DNA of 64,000 nucleotides from Stutzerimonas stutzeri (GCF_000219605.1 NC_015740.1:2170001-2234000); one strand, 5' to 3'. Positions 50,238 to 62,348 are shown, counted from the stretch's first letter. The notes: generated from the letters alone by a model not told the origin. Numbers and translations: made by a program.

Positions 50238-51143
50238 ATGAGAGCGTTGAAGATCTCCGACCCGTCCTACGAACTCATGGACGATCACCATGGCAACTCA
50301 CTGATCTACCGCGAGCACGGTTTCCCCTGCCCTCTGGTGCGCTGGCACAACCACAAGGAGTACGAGCTGCATCTGATCGTCGCCAGCTCGGGCAAGGTTT
50401 TCGTCGGCGACTACGTGGGCAATTTCGGGCCGAACAGCCTGTTTCTCACCGGTCCGCATCTGCCGCACAACTGGATCAGCCAGGTCGAGGAAGGCGAAGT
50501 CGTGGCCAAGCGCGACATGCTGGTCAACTTCACCGACGAAATGCTGGAGGCCGGCCACAGCGTGTTCTCCGAGCTGCGCAGTTTCACGCCGATGCTCGAA
50601 CGCTCGCATTACGGCATCGAATTTCGTTGCCCCAGCACCATAGACCAGGCCGGCGAGCTGATGCAGCGGATCGCCGACAGCCGCGGCGCCACCCGCCTCG
50701 GCTACTTTCTGATCATGCTCGAGCTGCTGGCGCGGTGCGACGACTACCAGCTGCTCTCCGGCGCCACCTCGGCACAGCTGAGCGACGAACACCATGCCGA
50801 CCGCACCAACATGGCGGTCAACTACATCTTCGAGCACTACATGCGTGAACTGCCGCTGGAAGAAGTCGCCAGCCATCTCGGGATGAAACCCACCTACTTC
50901 TCGCGCTTCTTCAAGCGCGCCACCGGCCGCTGCTATGTCGAGTTCGTCAACAGCCTGCGCATCAGCAAGTCCTGCGAGCTGTTGCTCGATCAGGACAAGC
51001 CGGTTACCGACGTCTGCTTCGAGTCGGGCTTCAACAACCTGTCCAATTTCAATCGCCGCTTTCAGCAGCTCAAGGGCATGACGCCGTCCTGCTATCGCCG
51101 CCTGGTCGAACAACGGCTGACCGAACAGAACCTGGCCGGCTGA
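50238..51143 (+). CDS. mtlR: AraC-family activator MtlR
   Basis: 301 residues: an N-terminal cupin-like sensing domain (HNHKEYELHLIVASSGKVFVGDY) and a C-terminal double helix-turn-helix (about 195-290) with LEEVASHLGMKPTYFSRFFKRATG and SGFNNLSNFNRRFQQLKGMTP. It fits MtlR, which activates the mannitol operon with polyols. It lies 66 bp after mtlZ and 296 bp before mtlE. Confidence 0.92.
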   Translation: MRALKISDPSYELMDDHHGNSLIYREHGFPCPLVRWHNHKEYELHLIVASSGKVFVGDYVGNFGPNSLFLTGPHLPHNWISQVEEGEVVAKRDMLVNFTDEMLEAGHSVFSELRSFTPMLERSHYGIEFRCPSTIDQAGELMQRIADSRGATRLGYFLIMLELLARCDDYQLLSGATSAQLSDEHHADRTNMAVNYIFEHYMRELPLEEVASHLGMKPTYFSRFFKRATGRCYVEFVNSLRISKSCELLLDQDKPVTDVCFESGFNNLSNFNRRFQQLKGMTPSCYRRLVEQRLTEQNLAG

Positions 51144-51288
51144 TACGCTTCCGGCCAGCCGAATTCGACGCCCTCTTCCTCGCCCGTTGCTCCGCACACC
51201 TCTCTAAGGTCATGGAAAAGCCTTGTTCTTGAGCCTCTTGAAGGCGTCTGGGTAGCGGCACCGTGGGCGGTCGCCCTCAGTCCAAGGA

Positions 51289-51354
51289 GTGCAAAAACGT
51301 ATCGGTAGAAGTGCAGTCACGGCTTTGTCGCGCTGCCACTTCGGGCGCTGTAAT
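51289..51354 (+). promoter_or_regulatory. Candidate MtlR-dependent promoter of mtlE
   Basis: GTGCA occurs at 51289-51293 and 51311-51315, 22 bp apart (two helical turns), as AraC-type direct half-sites often are. Ten bases downstream is a poor -35 (TTGTCG, 51325-51330), then an 18-bp spacer and TGTAAT (51349-51354, 5 of 6 to TATAAT). A weak -35 beside an activator site is what an AraC-family activator expects. The AraC-type site is inferred. Confidence 0.45.
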
Positions 51355-51439
51355 GCCCACGAGACGCTCGTAGCGCAGTACGCGGGCAACAACAAAAACA
51401 ATAGCTGCTTCAGGTTCCGGCCTGGAGGGGAGTCCACGA

Positions 51440-52747
51440 ATGAAAGCATTCCACTTGCTGCTCGGCACCGCCTGCATCGCCTCGCTCGGCATGGCCCAGG
51501 CCGCCGAAACCCTCACCGTCGCCACCGTCAACAACGCGGACATGATCCGCATGCAGCGCCTCTCCAAGACCTTCGAACGGCAGCACCCCGACATCAAGCT
51601 CAACTGGGTGGTGCTGGAGGAAAACGTCCTGCGTCAGCGCCTGACCACCGACATCGCCACCAACGGTGGGCAGTTCGACGTGCTGACCATCGGTATGTAC
51701 GAAGCCTCGCTGTGGGGCGACAAGGGTTGGCTCGCTCCGATGACCGACCTCCCTGACGACTACGACCTGGACGACGTATTCCCCTCGGTTCGCGAAGGCC
51801 TTTCGGTCGATGGCACCCTCTACGCGCTGCCCTTCTATGCCGAAAGCTCGATGACCTACTACCGCACCGACCTGTTCGAACAGGCCGGCCTGCAAATGCC
51901 CGAACACCCCACCTGGACCCAGATGGCCGAGTTCGCCGAGAAGCTGCACGAGCCTGGCGAGGACCAGTACGGCATCTGCCTGCGCGGCAAGGCCGGCTGG
52001 GGCGAGAACATGGCGCTGGTCACCACCGTCGCCAACGCCTTCGGCGCGCGCTGGTTCGACGAGAAGTGGCAACCCGAATTCGACGGCCCCGAATGGACCA
52101 AGGCGGCCAGGTTCTATGTCGACCTGCTCAGCCAGTACGGCCCGCCCGGCGCCTCCAGCAATGGCTTCAACGAAAACCTGGCGCTGTTCAACAGCGGCAA
52201 ATGCGCCATGTGGGTCGATGCGACCGTTGCCGGCTCCTTCGTGACCGATGAATCGCAGAGCAAGGTCGCCGACAAGGTCGGTTTCACCTTCGCACCGCAG
52301 GAGACCACCGACAAGGGCTCGGCCTGGCTGTACTCCTGGGCACTGGCGATCCCGACCAGCTCCCAGCAGAAGGACGCCGCCAAGACCTTCACCGCCTGGG
52401 CGACTTCCAAGGACTACGCCAAGCTCGTCGCCGAAACCGATGGCGTCGCCAACGTGCCGCCGGGCACGCGCGAGTCCACCTACAACGAGCAGTACATGGC
52501 GGCCGCGCCGTTCGCCGAGATCACCCTGGAGTCGCTCAAGCAGGCCGATCCCGCCTCACCATCGGCCAAGCCGGTGCCCTACGTCGGCATCCAGCTGGTC
52601 ACCATCCCTGAGTTCCAGGCCATCGGTACCCAGGTCGGCAAGATGTTCTCCGCCGCGCTGACCGGGCAGATGCCGGTCGAGCAGATGCTCACCGCGGTGC
52701 AGCAGTCGACCACCCGCGAAATGAAACGCGCCGGTTATCCCAAGTAG
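51440..52747 (+). CDS. mtlE: Polyol ABC transporter solute-binding protein MtlE
   Basis: Periplasmic receptor for mannitol, sorbitol and arabitol. 435 residues with an N-terminal signal ending near GMAQAAE. It belongs to the family-1 (MalE-like) binding proteins: TLTVATVNNADMIRMQRLSKTFE and, later, GWLAPMTDLP. First gene of mtlEFGKDY, followed by an intercistronic hairpin. Confidence 0.95.
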   Translation: MKAFHLLLGTACIASLGMAQAAETLTVATVNNADMIRMQRLSKTFERQHPDIKLNWVVLEENVLRQRLTTDIATNGGQFDVLTIGMYEASLWGDKGWLAPMTDLPDDYDLDDVFPSVREGLSVDGTLYALPFYAESSMTYYRTDLFEQAGLQMPEHPTWTQMAEFAEKLHEPGEDQYGICLRGKAGWGENMALVTTVANAFGARWFDEKWQPEFDGPEWTKAARFYVDLLSQYGPPGASSNGFNENLALFNSGKCAMWVDATVAGSFVTDESQSKVADKVGFTFAPQETTDKGSAWLYSWALAIPTSSQQKDAAKTFTAWATSKDYAKLVAETDGVANVPPGTRESTYNEQYMAAAPFAEITLESLKQADPASPSAKPVPYVGIQLVTIPEFQAIGTQVGKMFSAALTGQMPVEQMLTAVQQSTTREMKRAGYPK

Positions 52748-52781
52748 ACCAGCCGCACGTCCCGTGAAGGCGTAAACCCGC

Positions 52782-52800
52782 GAGGGCTCCGCGAGCCCTC
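52782..52800 (+). repeat. mtlE-mtlF intercistronic hairpin
   Basis: GAGGGCT (52782-52788), loop CCGCG, AGCCCTC (52794-52800). A perfect stem with no U tract, 35 bp past the mtlE stop. Such hairpins after binding-protein genes often protect the upstream mRNA or attenuate downstream expression, making the receptor more abundant than the permeases. Confidence 0.7.
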
Positions 52801-52829
52801 ATCGGCCCCTCTTCAGCCGGAGCATCATC

Positions 52830-53774
52830 ATGGCGACCACCACGACTGCCTTGCCCAAGGCCCCTGCGAGCAACGCATCACCACAACCTGCCGAGCGCCG
52901 CCGGCCGAGGTTGGCCCCGAGCTGGTTCCTGGTCAGCCCTTCGGTCGTGCTGTTGCTGCTGTGGATGCTGGTTCCACTGGCGATGACCCTGTACTTCTCG
53001 CTCGTGCGCTACAACCTGCTCTATCCGGGCGAAAAGGATTTCGTCGGGCTGGAGAACTTCCACTACTTCCTGACCGATGCCGGCTTCATCCCGGGCATGA
53101 CCAACACCCTGATCCTGGTCGGCAGCGTGCTGCTGATCAGCGTGGTACTCGGCGTGCTCATCTCGGCATTGCTGGAGGCAGCGGACTTCGCCGGGCGCGG
53201 GATCGTCCGCGTGCTGCTGATCTCGCCGTTCTTCATCATGCCGACCGTGAGCGCGCTGGTCTGGAAGAACCTCATCTATCACCCGGTCTCGGGCATTCTC
53301 GCGGCGGTGTGGAAGTTCTTCGGCGCACAGCCGGTGGACTGGCTCGCACAGCATCCGCTGGCGTCCATCGTGATCATCGTGTCCTGGCAGTGGCTGCCCT
53401 TCGCGATCCTGATCCTGATGACGGCCATGCAGTCCCTCGATCAGGAACAGAAGGAAGCCGCCCGCCTCGATGGTGCCGGCCCCATCGCGATCTTCTGGCA
53501 CCTGACCTTGCCCCACCTGACCCGCCCCATCGCCGTGGTGGTGATGATCGAGACCATTTTCCTGCTTTCGGTATTTGCCGAGATCTTCACCACCACCAGC
53601 GGTGGTCCCGGCTACGCATCCACCAACCTCGCCTACCTGATCTACAACCAGGCGCTGCTGCAGTTCGATGTCGGTATGGCCTCGGCCGGCGGCCTGATCG
53701 CGGTGGTGATCGCCAACATCGCGGCGATCATCCTGGTGCGGATGCTCGGCAAGAATCTCACCGAGAAATATTGA
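52830..53774 (+). CDS. mtlF: Polyol ABC transporter permease MtlF
   Basis: Inner-membrane permease of the MalF type, 314 residues with about six helices. The cytoplasmic EAA loop is EQKEAARLDGAGPIAIFWHL. The N-terminal region has a helix from about 35 (SWFLVSPSVVLLLLWMLVPL). It starts 82 bp after mtlE and lies 10 bp before mtlG. Confidence 0.94.
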   Translation: MATTTTALPKAPASNASPQPAERRRPRLAPSWFLVSPSVVLLLLWMLVPLAMTLYFSLVRYNLLYPGEKDFVGLENFHYFLTDAGFIPGMTNTLILVGSVLLISVVLGVLISALLEAADFAGRGIVRVLLISPFFIMPTVSALVWKNLIYHPVSGILAAVWKFFGAQPVDWLAQHPLASIVIIVSWQWLPFAILILMTAMQSLDQEQKEAARLDGAGPIAIFWHLTLPHLTRPIAVVVMIETIFLLSVFAEIFTTTSGGPGYASTNLAYLIYNQALLQFDVGMASAGGLIAVVIANIAAIILVRMLGKNLTEKY

Positions 53775-53784
53775 GGACAGACCG

Positions 53785-54618
53785 ATGCTGACGCTCAAAC
53801 AAAGTCGCCGCCTCAACACCCTGGTGGTCGGGCTGTTCGCCTGGGCCGTGGCGCTGCTGCTGTTCTTCCCGATCTTCTGGATGCTGCTGACCAGCCTGAA
53901 GACCGAGATCGACGCCTTCGCCACGCCGCCGCAGTTCATCTTCACGCCGACGCTGGAAAACTACCTGCACATCCAGGACCGCAGCGGCTACTTCAAGTAC
54001 GCCTGGAACTCGGTGACCATTTCCTTCGGCGCGACCGCGCTGGGCATGCTGATCGCCATTCCCGCCGCGTACTCGATGGCCTTCTACGAGACCAAGCGCA
54101 CCAAGGGCACGCTGCTCTGGATGCTCTCGACCAAGATGCTGCCGCCGGTGGGCGTGCTGGTGCCGATCTACCTCTTGGCCAAGCAGTTCGGCCTGCTCGA
54201 CAGCCGCGCGGTGCTGATCATCATCTACACGCTGATCAACCTGCCGATCCTCGTGTGGATGATCTACACCTACTTCAAGGACATCCCCCGCGACATACTC
54301 GAAGCGGCCCGCATGGACGGTGCCACGCTGCTGCAGGAGATGCTTCGCGTGCTCCTGCCGATCAGCAAGGGCGGGCTCGCCTCGACCATGTTGCTGTCGC
54401 TGATCCTGTGCTGGAACGAAGCCTTCTGGTCGCTGAACCTGACCTCGTCCAACGCCGCGCCGCTGACCGCGCTGATCGCCTCCTACTCCAGTCCCGAAGG
54501 CCTGTTCTGGGCCAAGCTCTCGGCCGTCTCCACCCTCGCCTGCGCCCCCATACTGATCTTCGGCTGGATCAGCCAGAAGCAGCTGGTGCGCGGCCTGTCG
54601 TTCGGCGCCGTGAAATGA
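53785..54618 (+). CDS. mtlG: Polyol ABC transporter permease MtlG
   Basis: Second inner-membrane permease, MalG type, 277 residues with six helices. The EAA loop is DILEAARMDGATLLQEMLRV. It pairs with MtlF as the channel and with MtlK as the motor. Start supported by GAGG just upstream; 38 bp before mtlK. Confidence 0.94.
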   Translation: MLTLKQSRRLNTLVVGLFAWAVALLLFFPIFWMLLTSLKTEIDAFATPPQFIFTPTLENYLHIQDRSGYFKYAWNSVTISFGATALGMLIAIPAAYSMAFYETKRTKGTLLWMLSTKMLPPVGVLVPIYLLAKQFGLLDSRAVLIIIYTLINLPILVWMIYTYFKDIPRDILEAARMDGATLLQEMLRVLLPISKGGLASTMLLSLILCWNEAFWSLNLTSSNAAPLTALIASYSSPEGLFWAKLSAVSTLACAPILIFGWISQKQLVRGLSFGAVK

Positions 54619-54656
54619 GTGCCGCCTGACAACCAAGAACAACTGAGGATTCGAAC

Positions 54657-55760
<1,104 letters not shown>

Positions 55761-55793
55761 CCACCCCGCCACCCAAGCCCTGACTTACCGGCA

Positions 55794-55821
55794 GATCGCT
55801 GCGCCTGCAATGGCAGCGATC
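55794..55821 (+). repeat. mtlK-mtlD intercistronic hairpin
   Basis: GATCGCTGC (55794-55802) and GCAGCGATC (55813-55821) form a perfect 9-bp stem over a 10-base loop in the 102-bp gap. No U tract follows. A likely processing or stability element separating the transport and catabolic parts of the operon. Confidence 0.6.
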
Positions 55822-55862
55822 CGGCCCCCGGCTTTCCACATTCAAGCCCAGCGAGGCCCGAG

Positions 55863-57341
55863 ATGAAGTTGAACGAAGCGAATCTGCCACAGCTGCCGGG
55901 CCCTATCGCGCGCCCCGATTACCGCCTGGCCGAGGTCACCACCGGCATCGCCCATATCGGCGTGGGCGGTTTTCACCGCGCCCATCAGGCGGCCTACACC
56001 GATGCGCTGATGAACACCGGCGAGGGGCTGGAATGGGGCATCTGCGGCATCGGCACGCGCGCCGAGGAACGCTCCATGCGCGACGCGCTGGCCGCGCAGG
56101 ACTATCTCTACACCCTGGTCGAGCTCGACGACCGGCCTGACACCGAGGTCCGGCTGATCGGCAGCATTCGCGACATGCTGCTGGTGGACGAGGATGGTTC
56201 CGAGGCGGTGGTTGCCCGCCTGGCCGATCCGGCGATTCGCATCGTCTCGCTGACCATCACCGAGGGCGGCTATTGCCTGGACGACAGCACCGGCCAGTTC
56301 AATGCGCAACTGCCGCAGATTCAACACGACCTGCAGCACCCTCGCCGCCCGGTCAGCGTGTTCGGTCTGCTCTGCGCGGCGCTGGCCAAGCGCCGCGGCG
56401 ACGGTGCCGGCCCCTTCACGGTGATGTCCTGCGACAACCTCCCCCACAACGGCGACGTGACCCGCAAGGCCACGCTGGCCTTCGCCGGCCTGGTCGACCC
56501 TGACCTGGCCCGCTGGATCGAGCGCAACGTCAGCTTTCCCAACGCCATGGTCGACCGCATCACGCCCATGACCAGCACGGCGCATCGCCAAGATCTCAAG
56601 CGTCAGCACGGCCTCGATGACGCCTGGCCGGTGGTCTGCGAACCCTTCGTGCAATGGTTACTGGAAGACCGCTTTGTCGCCGGTCGGCCGGCCTGGGAAG
56701 AGGTCGGCGTGCAGTTCACCGACGACGTTTCGCCCTATGAGGAGATGAAGATCAAGCTGCTCAACGGCAGCCACCTCGCGCTGACCTACCTGGGCTTCCT
56801 GCGCGGTTATCGCTTCGTCCACGAAACCATGGCCGATCCGCTGTTCGTCGAGTACATCCGCCGCTACATGGACGAGGACGTCACTCCGCAACTGGCTCCC
56901 GTGCCAGGCATCGATCTCGCCCGCTACAAGCAGACCCTGATCGAGCGCTTCTCCAACTGCGCGATCGCCGACCAGCTGGAGCGGGTGTGCTCCGACGGCT
57001 CGTCGAAGTTTCCCAAGTTCACTGTGCCGACCATCAACCGCCTGATCGCCGATAACGCCGCCCTGGACCGGGCCGCCCTGGTGGTCGCCGCGTGGGCGCT
57101 GTATCTGCGGGGCGTCGATGAAAACGGCGAGCGGTACCGCATCCCCGATCCGCGCGCGGATTTCTGCCAGTCCCTCGCTGCGGAGGACGATGGCCTCACC
57201 GAACGCCTGCTGGGGCGCGAGGAGATCTTCGGCACGCAGATTCCGCGTTCGCTCGCCTTCCGCGATGCCTTCGAGCGCAACCTGCTGCGGCTGCGCACGC
57301 TGGGGGTGAGCGGCACCCTTGATCTGTTGCTGACGCAGTGA
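55863..57341 (+). CDS. mtlD: Mannitol 2-dehydrogenase MtlD
   Basis: Oxidises D-mannitol to fructose, D-arabitol to xylulose and sorbitol to fructose, using NAD. 492 residues of the polyol-specific long-chain dehydrogenase family. The nucleotide-binding region is IAHIGVGGFHRAHQA (about 29-43). The active-site motif K-x4-N-x2-H gives Lys296, Asn301 and His304, one off from the P. fluorescens enzyme numbering I recall. It lies between mtlK and mtlY. Confidence 0.96.
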   Translation: MKLNEANLPQLPGPIARPDYRLAEVTTGIAHIGVGGFHRAHQAAYTDALMNTGEGLEWGICGIGTRAEERSMRDALAAQDYLYTLVELDDRPDTEVRLIGSIRDMLLVDEDGSEAVVARLADPAIRIVSLTITEGGYCLDDSTGQFNAQLPQIQHDLQHPRRPVSVFGLLCAALAKRRGDGAGPFTVMSCDNLPHNGDVTRKATLAFAGLVDPDLARWIERNVSFPNAMVDRITPMTSTAHRQDLKRQHGLDDAWPVVCEPFVQWLLEDRFVAGRPAWEEVGVQFTDDVSPYEEMKIKLLNGSHLALTYLGFLRGYRFVHETMADPLFVEYIRRYMDEDVTPQLAPVPGIDLARYKQTLIERFSNCAIADQLERVCSDGSSKFPKFTVPTINRLIADNAALDRAALVVAAWALYLRGVDENGERYRIPDPRADFCQSLAAEDDGLTERLLGREEIFGTQIPRSLAFRDAFERNLLRLRTLGVSGTLDLLLTQ

Positions 57342-57351
57342 GGGACCCGGC

Positions 57352-58875
57352 ATGTTTCTCGGGATCGATTGCGGTACCCAGGGCACCAAGGCGCTGTTGC
57401 TCGACGTCAGCAGCGGACGCGTGCTCGGCCAGGGCTCGGCCGGCCACGATCTGATCAGCGGGCCCAACGGCCGGCGCGAGCAGGACACCGGGCAGTGGAC
57501 CGCCGCCTTCGCCAGCGCTACCGCCGCTGCACTGGCCGAGGCCGGGGTCGACGGCGGCGCCGTGCTGGGCATCGGTGTCTCGGGGCAGCAGCATGGCCTG
57601 GTCACGCTCGATGCCGCGGGCCGCGTCTTGCGCCCGGCCAAGCTCTGGTGCGACACGGAGTCGGCTGCGGAGAATCAGCGCCTGCTCGACTGGCTGGGCG
57701 GTGAACAGGGTTCGCTGCAGCGCCTCGGTATCGTCATCGCGCCGGGCTACACGGTTTCCAAGCTGCTGTGGATGAAGGAGCAGCACCCCGCGCTGTTCGC
57801 ACGCATCGCCCATATCCTGTTGCCCCACGACTACCTCAACTACTGGCTGACCGGACGGTGCGCGAGCGAATACGGCGATGCCTCCGGCACCGGCTATTTC
57901 GACGTGCGCGCGCGGCAATGGGCACCCGAGATCCTGCGCCATATCGATGCCGACGGACGTCTGGAGACCGCGCTGCCCGAGCTGATCGAGTCCCACCAGC
58001 CGGTCGGCCGCATCCGGCCCGAACTGGCTGCCCGGCTGGGGCTCAATCCGCAGGCCATGGTTGCGAGCGGCGGTGGCGACAACATGATGGGCGCCATCGG
58101 CACCGGCAATATCCGCCCCGGCGCCATCACCATGAGCCTGGGCACGTCCGGCACGCTCTACGCCTTTTCCGGCGAACCCCGTATCAGCCCGCAGCCGGCG
58201 GTGGCTACCTTCTGCTCGTCCAGCGGGGGCTGGCTGCCGCTGATCTGCACCATGAACCTGACCAATGCCAACGCGGCAATGCGCGGCCTGCTGGAGCTGG
58301 ACCTGGAGGCGTTCAACGCGCTAGTGGCGCAAGCGCCGATCGGCTGCGAGGGTGTCACCATGCTGCCCTTTCTAAACGGCGAGCGCGTCCCCGCCCTGCC
58401 CCAGGCCAGCGCCAGCCTGCACGGCCTGACCGCCGAAAACCTGAGCCGCGCCAACCTCTGCCGCGCCGTGCTCGAAGGCGTGACCTTCGGCCTGCGCTAC
58501 GGGCTGGACCTGCTGCGCGAAAGCGGCATTCGCAGCGAGCGGATCCAGCTCATCGGCGGCGGCGCGAAGAACCCGCTGTGGCGAGAGATCGTCGCCGACC
58601 TGATGGCCACGCCGGTGGTCTGCACCCGCCACAGCGAGGCCGCGGCGCTGGGCGGCGCGATCCAGGCGGCATGGTGCCATGCGCGACAGCAGGATCCCGA
58701 AGCCAGCCTCCAAGCCATCTGCTCGCGCTGCGTCAGCCTGGACGAAGACACCGCGGTCGCGCCGGTCGCCGAGTCGGTCCGGGCCTATGAGCAGGCCTAT
58801 CGGCGCTATCGGCAGCTGGTGGCGAGCACCTACGGCGGGCAGACACCGCCGGAGCTGACGCCGGTCGCCTCCTGA
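57352..58875 (+). CDS. mtlY: Xylulokinase MtlY
   Basis: Phosphorylates D-xylulose, the arabitol oxidation product, to xylulose-5-phosphate. 507 residues of the FGGY kinase family: LGIDCGTQGTKALLLD at the N-terminus, SGQQHGLVTLD and LSLGTSGTL-like phosphate loop in the middle, and the second FGGY region IQLIGGGAKNPLWREIVADL. It starts 10 bp after mtlD and ends the polyol operon. Confidence 0.94.
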   Translation: MFLGIDCGTQGTKALLLDVSSGRVLGQGSAGHDLISGPNGRREQDTGQWTAAFASATAAALAEAGVDGGAVLGIGVSGQQHGLVTLDAAGRVLRPAKLWCDTESAAENQRLLDWLGGEQGSLQRLGIVIAPGYTVSKLLWMKEQHPALFARIAHILLPHDYLNYWLTGRCASEYGDASGTGYFDVRARQWAPEILRHIDADGRLETALPELIESHQPVGRIRPELAARLGLNPQAMVASGGGDNMMGAIGTGNIRPGAITMSLGTSGTLYAFSGEPRISPQPAVATFCSSSGGWLPLICTMNLTNANAAMRGLLELDLEAFNALVAQAPIGCEGVTMLPFLNGERVPALPQASASLHGLTAENLSRANLCRAVLEGVTFGLRYGLDLLRESGIRSERIQLIGGGAKNPLWREIVADLMATPVVCTRHSEAAALGGAIQAAWCHARQQDPEASLQAICSRCVSLDEDTAVAPVAESVRAYEQAYRRYRQLVASTYGGQTPPELTPVAS

Positions 58876-58910
58876 GGCGCAGCGCTCGGTCACAGGCAAA
58901 CGGTCATAAA

Positions 58911-58943
58911 AAAGGCAAAGCCACGGTGTGTGGCTTTGCCTTT
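58911..58943 (-). terminator. Bidirectional terminator between mtlY and the acyl-CoA dehydrogenase gene
   Basis: AAAGGCAAAGCCAC (58911-58924), loop of 5, GTGGCTTTGCCTTT (58930-58943). On the minus strand a U6 run follows, ending the dehydrogenase transcript; the plus-strand U run is short, so it serves mtlY less well. Confidence 0.88.
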
Positions 58944-58961
58944 GCTCCCCGGGACGACGCC

Positions 58962-60188
<1,227 letters not shown>

Positions 60189-60285
60189 GGGCGACAACCT
60201 TCTGGCAGGTAATGTTTTGTAGTTTTGAATGCTAGAGGAGGCCCAGCGATTTATCGAAGCTATTTTCCTCGTGTATAAACATTCA

Positions 60286-60306
60286 TCACCGATATATGAT
60301 CGGCGA
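60286..60306. promoter_or_regulatory. Dyad between divergent acyl-CoA dehydrogenase and LysR genes
   Basis: CCGAT (60289-60293), five bases, ATCGG (60299-60303) is a perfect inverted repeat, extended by outer TC/GA pairs. It sits about 30 bp upstream of the lysR start and about 100 bp from the dehydrogenase start, a usual position for a LysR operator. Confidence 0.4.
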
Positions 60307-60334
60307 ATTCCGATACACGCCGGAGAGCACAACA

Positions 60335-61246
60335 ATGAACCTGAACAAGGTCGATCTGAATCTTTTCATCGTCTTCGATGCCATCTACACCGAGGCCAAC
60401 CTGACCCGTGCCGGGCAGATCGTCGGCATCACCCAGCCCGCTGTTTCCAACGCCCTTGCCCGCTTGCGCGAGACGTTCAACGATCCGCTGTTCGTGCGCA
60501 CCGCCCAGGGCATGGTGCCGACGCCGATGGCGCAGAACATCATCGGCCCGGTGCGCAATGCGCTGCAGCTGCTGCGGGTATCGGTGCAGGAAAGCCGCAC
60601 CTTCAGCCCGGCGCAGGCAAACAAGACGTTCCGCATCAGCATGACCGACCTCACCGAGGCGGTGATGCTGCCGCCGCTGTTCCAGCGCCTGCGCCGCCTG
60701 GCACCCAACGTGAAGATCGAGAGCATGCTGGCCAAGCGCCGCGAGACGACCAAGGAGCTGGCCGCCGGCCGCCTGGACTTCGCCATGGACGCGCCACTCA
60801 ACACCGACCCGCAGGTGCGTCACGTCAAGCTGCTGGAAGACCGTTACATCTGCGCCATGCGCCGCGGCCACCCGCTGGCCAAGGACAAGCTCACCCTGGA
60901 GCAATACCTGTCGCTGTCGCACATCCACATTTCCAGCCGCCGCAGCGGGCTCGGTCTGGTGGACCTGGCATTGGGCAAGATGGGCCTGCAGCGCAAGATC
61001 GCCCTGCGCTCGCAGCACTACCTGATGGCGACCCAGGTGATCGACCAGACCGACATGGCGGTGACCGTTCCCGAGCGTTTCGCCCGGCGCCACAACCTGC
61101 ACCAGGTCGACCTGCCGGTGGACATCATGCCGCTGGAAACCCACATCTACTGGCATGAAAGCACCGATCAGGATCCAGCCAACCGCTGGATGCGCGAGCA
61201 GATGATCGAGATCGCCCAGCAGGTCACCGCGCAGCAGGACCTCTGA
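60335..61246 (+). CDS. LysR-family transcriptional regulator
   Basis: 303 residues. The N-terminal winged helix-turn-helix is about 6-64 ([20 protein letters not shown], then [20 protein letters not shown]), with an effector domain after about 90. The ATG at 60335 has GGAG upstream; the reading from 60296 is rejected. It is divergent from the acyl-CoA dehydrogenase gene and probably regulates it. The effector is unknown. Confidence 0.9.
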   Translation: MNLNKVDLNLFIVFDAIYTEANLTRAGQIVGITQPAVSNALARLRETFNDPLFVRTAQGMVPTPMAQNIIGPVRNALQLLRVSVQESRTFSPAQANKTFRISMTDLTEAVMLPPLFQRLRRLAPNVKIESMLAKRRETTKELAAGRLDFAMDAPLNTDPQVRHVKLLEDRYICAMRRGHPLAKDKLTLEQYLSLSHIHISSRRSGLGLVDLALGKMGLQRKIALRSQHYLMATQVIDQTDMAVTVPERFARRHNLHQVDLPVDIMPLETHIYWHESTDQDPANRWMREQMIEIAQQVTAQQDL

Positions 61247-61270
61247 TGCCCTGGCGGGTGAAAGCCCGCC

Positions 61271-62296
61271 TCAGGCGCTGTCGCGCATCACCACTTCGAA
61301 GCCCACATCGATACAACGCTCCGCAGGCTGCTGACCCCGCATCAGGCTCAGCAGCATCTGCGCCGCCAGCTCGCCGATCTCGCCACGCCGGGTGCGCACC
61401 GTGCTCAGCGCCGGATGCATCCAGGCTGCGGCCGGCAAGTCGTTGAAACCGGCAATTGCCAACCGCCCCGGCACTTCGAGCCCCAGCTGATGGGCGCGAA
61501 ACAGCGCCCCGAGGGCCAGGTCGTCGTTGTTGAAGAACACCGCGTCGATCTGCGGATGCTGCGCCAGCAGCCGATCCAGCAGCTCCGCGCCAAGACCGAT
61601 GGACGACAGCTGCGGCGTCAGCAGCTCCAGCGTCGGCTCATAGCGACCGGCCTGGCGCATGGCCTGACGGTAGCCTTCGGCGCGTTGCAGGGTCCGAGGG
61701 TCGAGCTGCGCCGCGGCGAACGCAACGTGACGATAGCCGCGCTCGAGCAGCGTGCGGGTCATCGCCGCGCCGGCCTGCAATTGCGAGAAGCCGACGCAAT
61801 AGCTGTCCGCCTGATCGCTCAGCTCCATCAGCGTGACCCGTGGCGCCGTGTAGCTGGCCAGCACTGCCCGCGCCGCCTCGCTGCGCTCGAAACCGGTGAG
61901 CAGCAGTCCGGCCGGCTGATGGGCCAGGTACGCGCGCAGCAGGCGTTCATCCTCCTCGGGCCGATAGTGGCTGACGCCAATCATCATTTCGTAGCCCGCC
62001 GGCATCAGCACGCGCTGGATGGCCTCGACGGTATCGACGAACACCGCGTTGGACAGCGAGGGGATGATCACCGCCACCAGGTTGGATCGCGAACTGGCCA
62101 GGCTGCGCGCCGCGGGGTGCGGCACATAGCCGAGCGCCTTGACCGCCTGCTCGACCCGCTCACGCAATGCATCGGAAACCAGCTCCGGTTGTGACAACGC
62201 GCGGGATGCCGACATCAGCGAGCAGCCGGCGTTGCGTGCGACATCGGACAGGGTTACCCGCTCGGCGGAGCGGCGACGGCGTGTGGTCATGCGCAA
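61271..62296 (-). CDS. LacI-family regulator (GntR-like)
   Basis: 341 residues. The N-terminal helix-turn-helix is VTLSDVARNAGCSLMSASRAL (about 14-34) with hinge AARSLASSRSN; then a periplasmic-binding-like effector domain from about 70 to the end. It most resembles gluconate-repressor-type LacI proteins. It lies on the same strand just downstream of TRAP transporter genes, hinting that their substrate is gluconate or a similar sugar acid. MTTRRRRS two codons on is an alternative start. Confidence 0.9.
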   Translation of the reverse strand: MRMTTRRRRSAERVTLSDVARNAGCSLMSASRALSQPELVSDALRERVEQAVKALGYVPHPAARSLASSRSNLVAVIIPSLSNAVFVDTVEAIQRVLMPAGYEMMIGVSHYRPEEDERLLRAYLAHQPAGLLLTGFERSEAARAVLASYTAPRVTLMELSDQADSYCVGFSQLQAGAAMTRTLLERGYRHVAFAAAQLDPRTLQRAEGYRQAMRQAGRYEPTLELLTPQLSSIGLGAELLDRLLAQHPQIDAVFFNNDDLALGALFRAHQLGLEVPGRLAIAGFNDLPAAAWMHPALSTVRTRRGEIGELAAQMLLSLMRGQQPAERCIDVGFEVVMRDSA

Positions 62297-62348
62297 TCCA
62301 TGGGTCGAAAGCGGCGGATTCTAGCAGCGGGCAGGTGCCGATCGGCTC

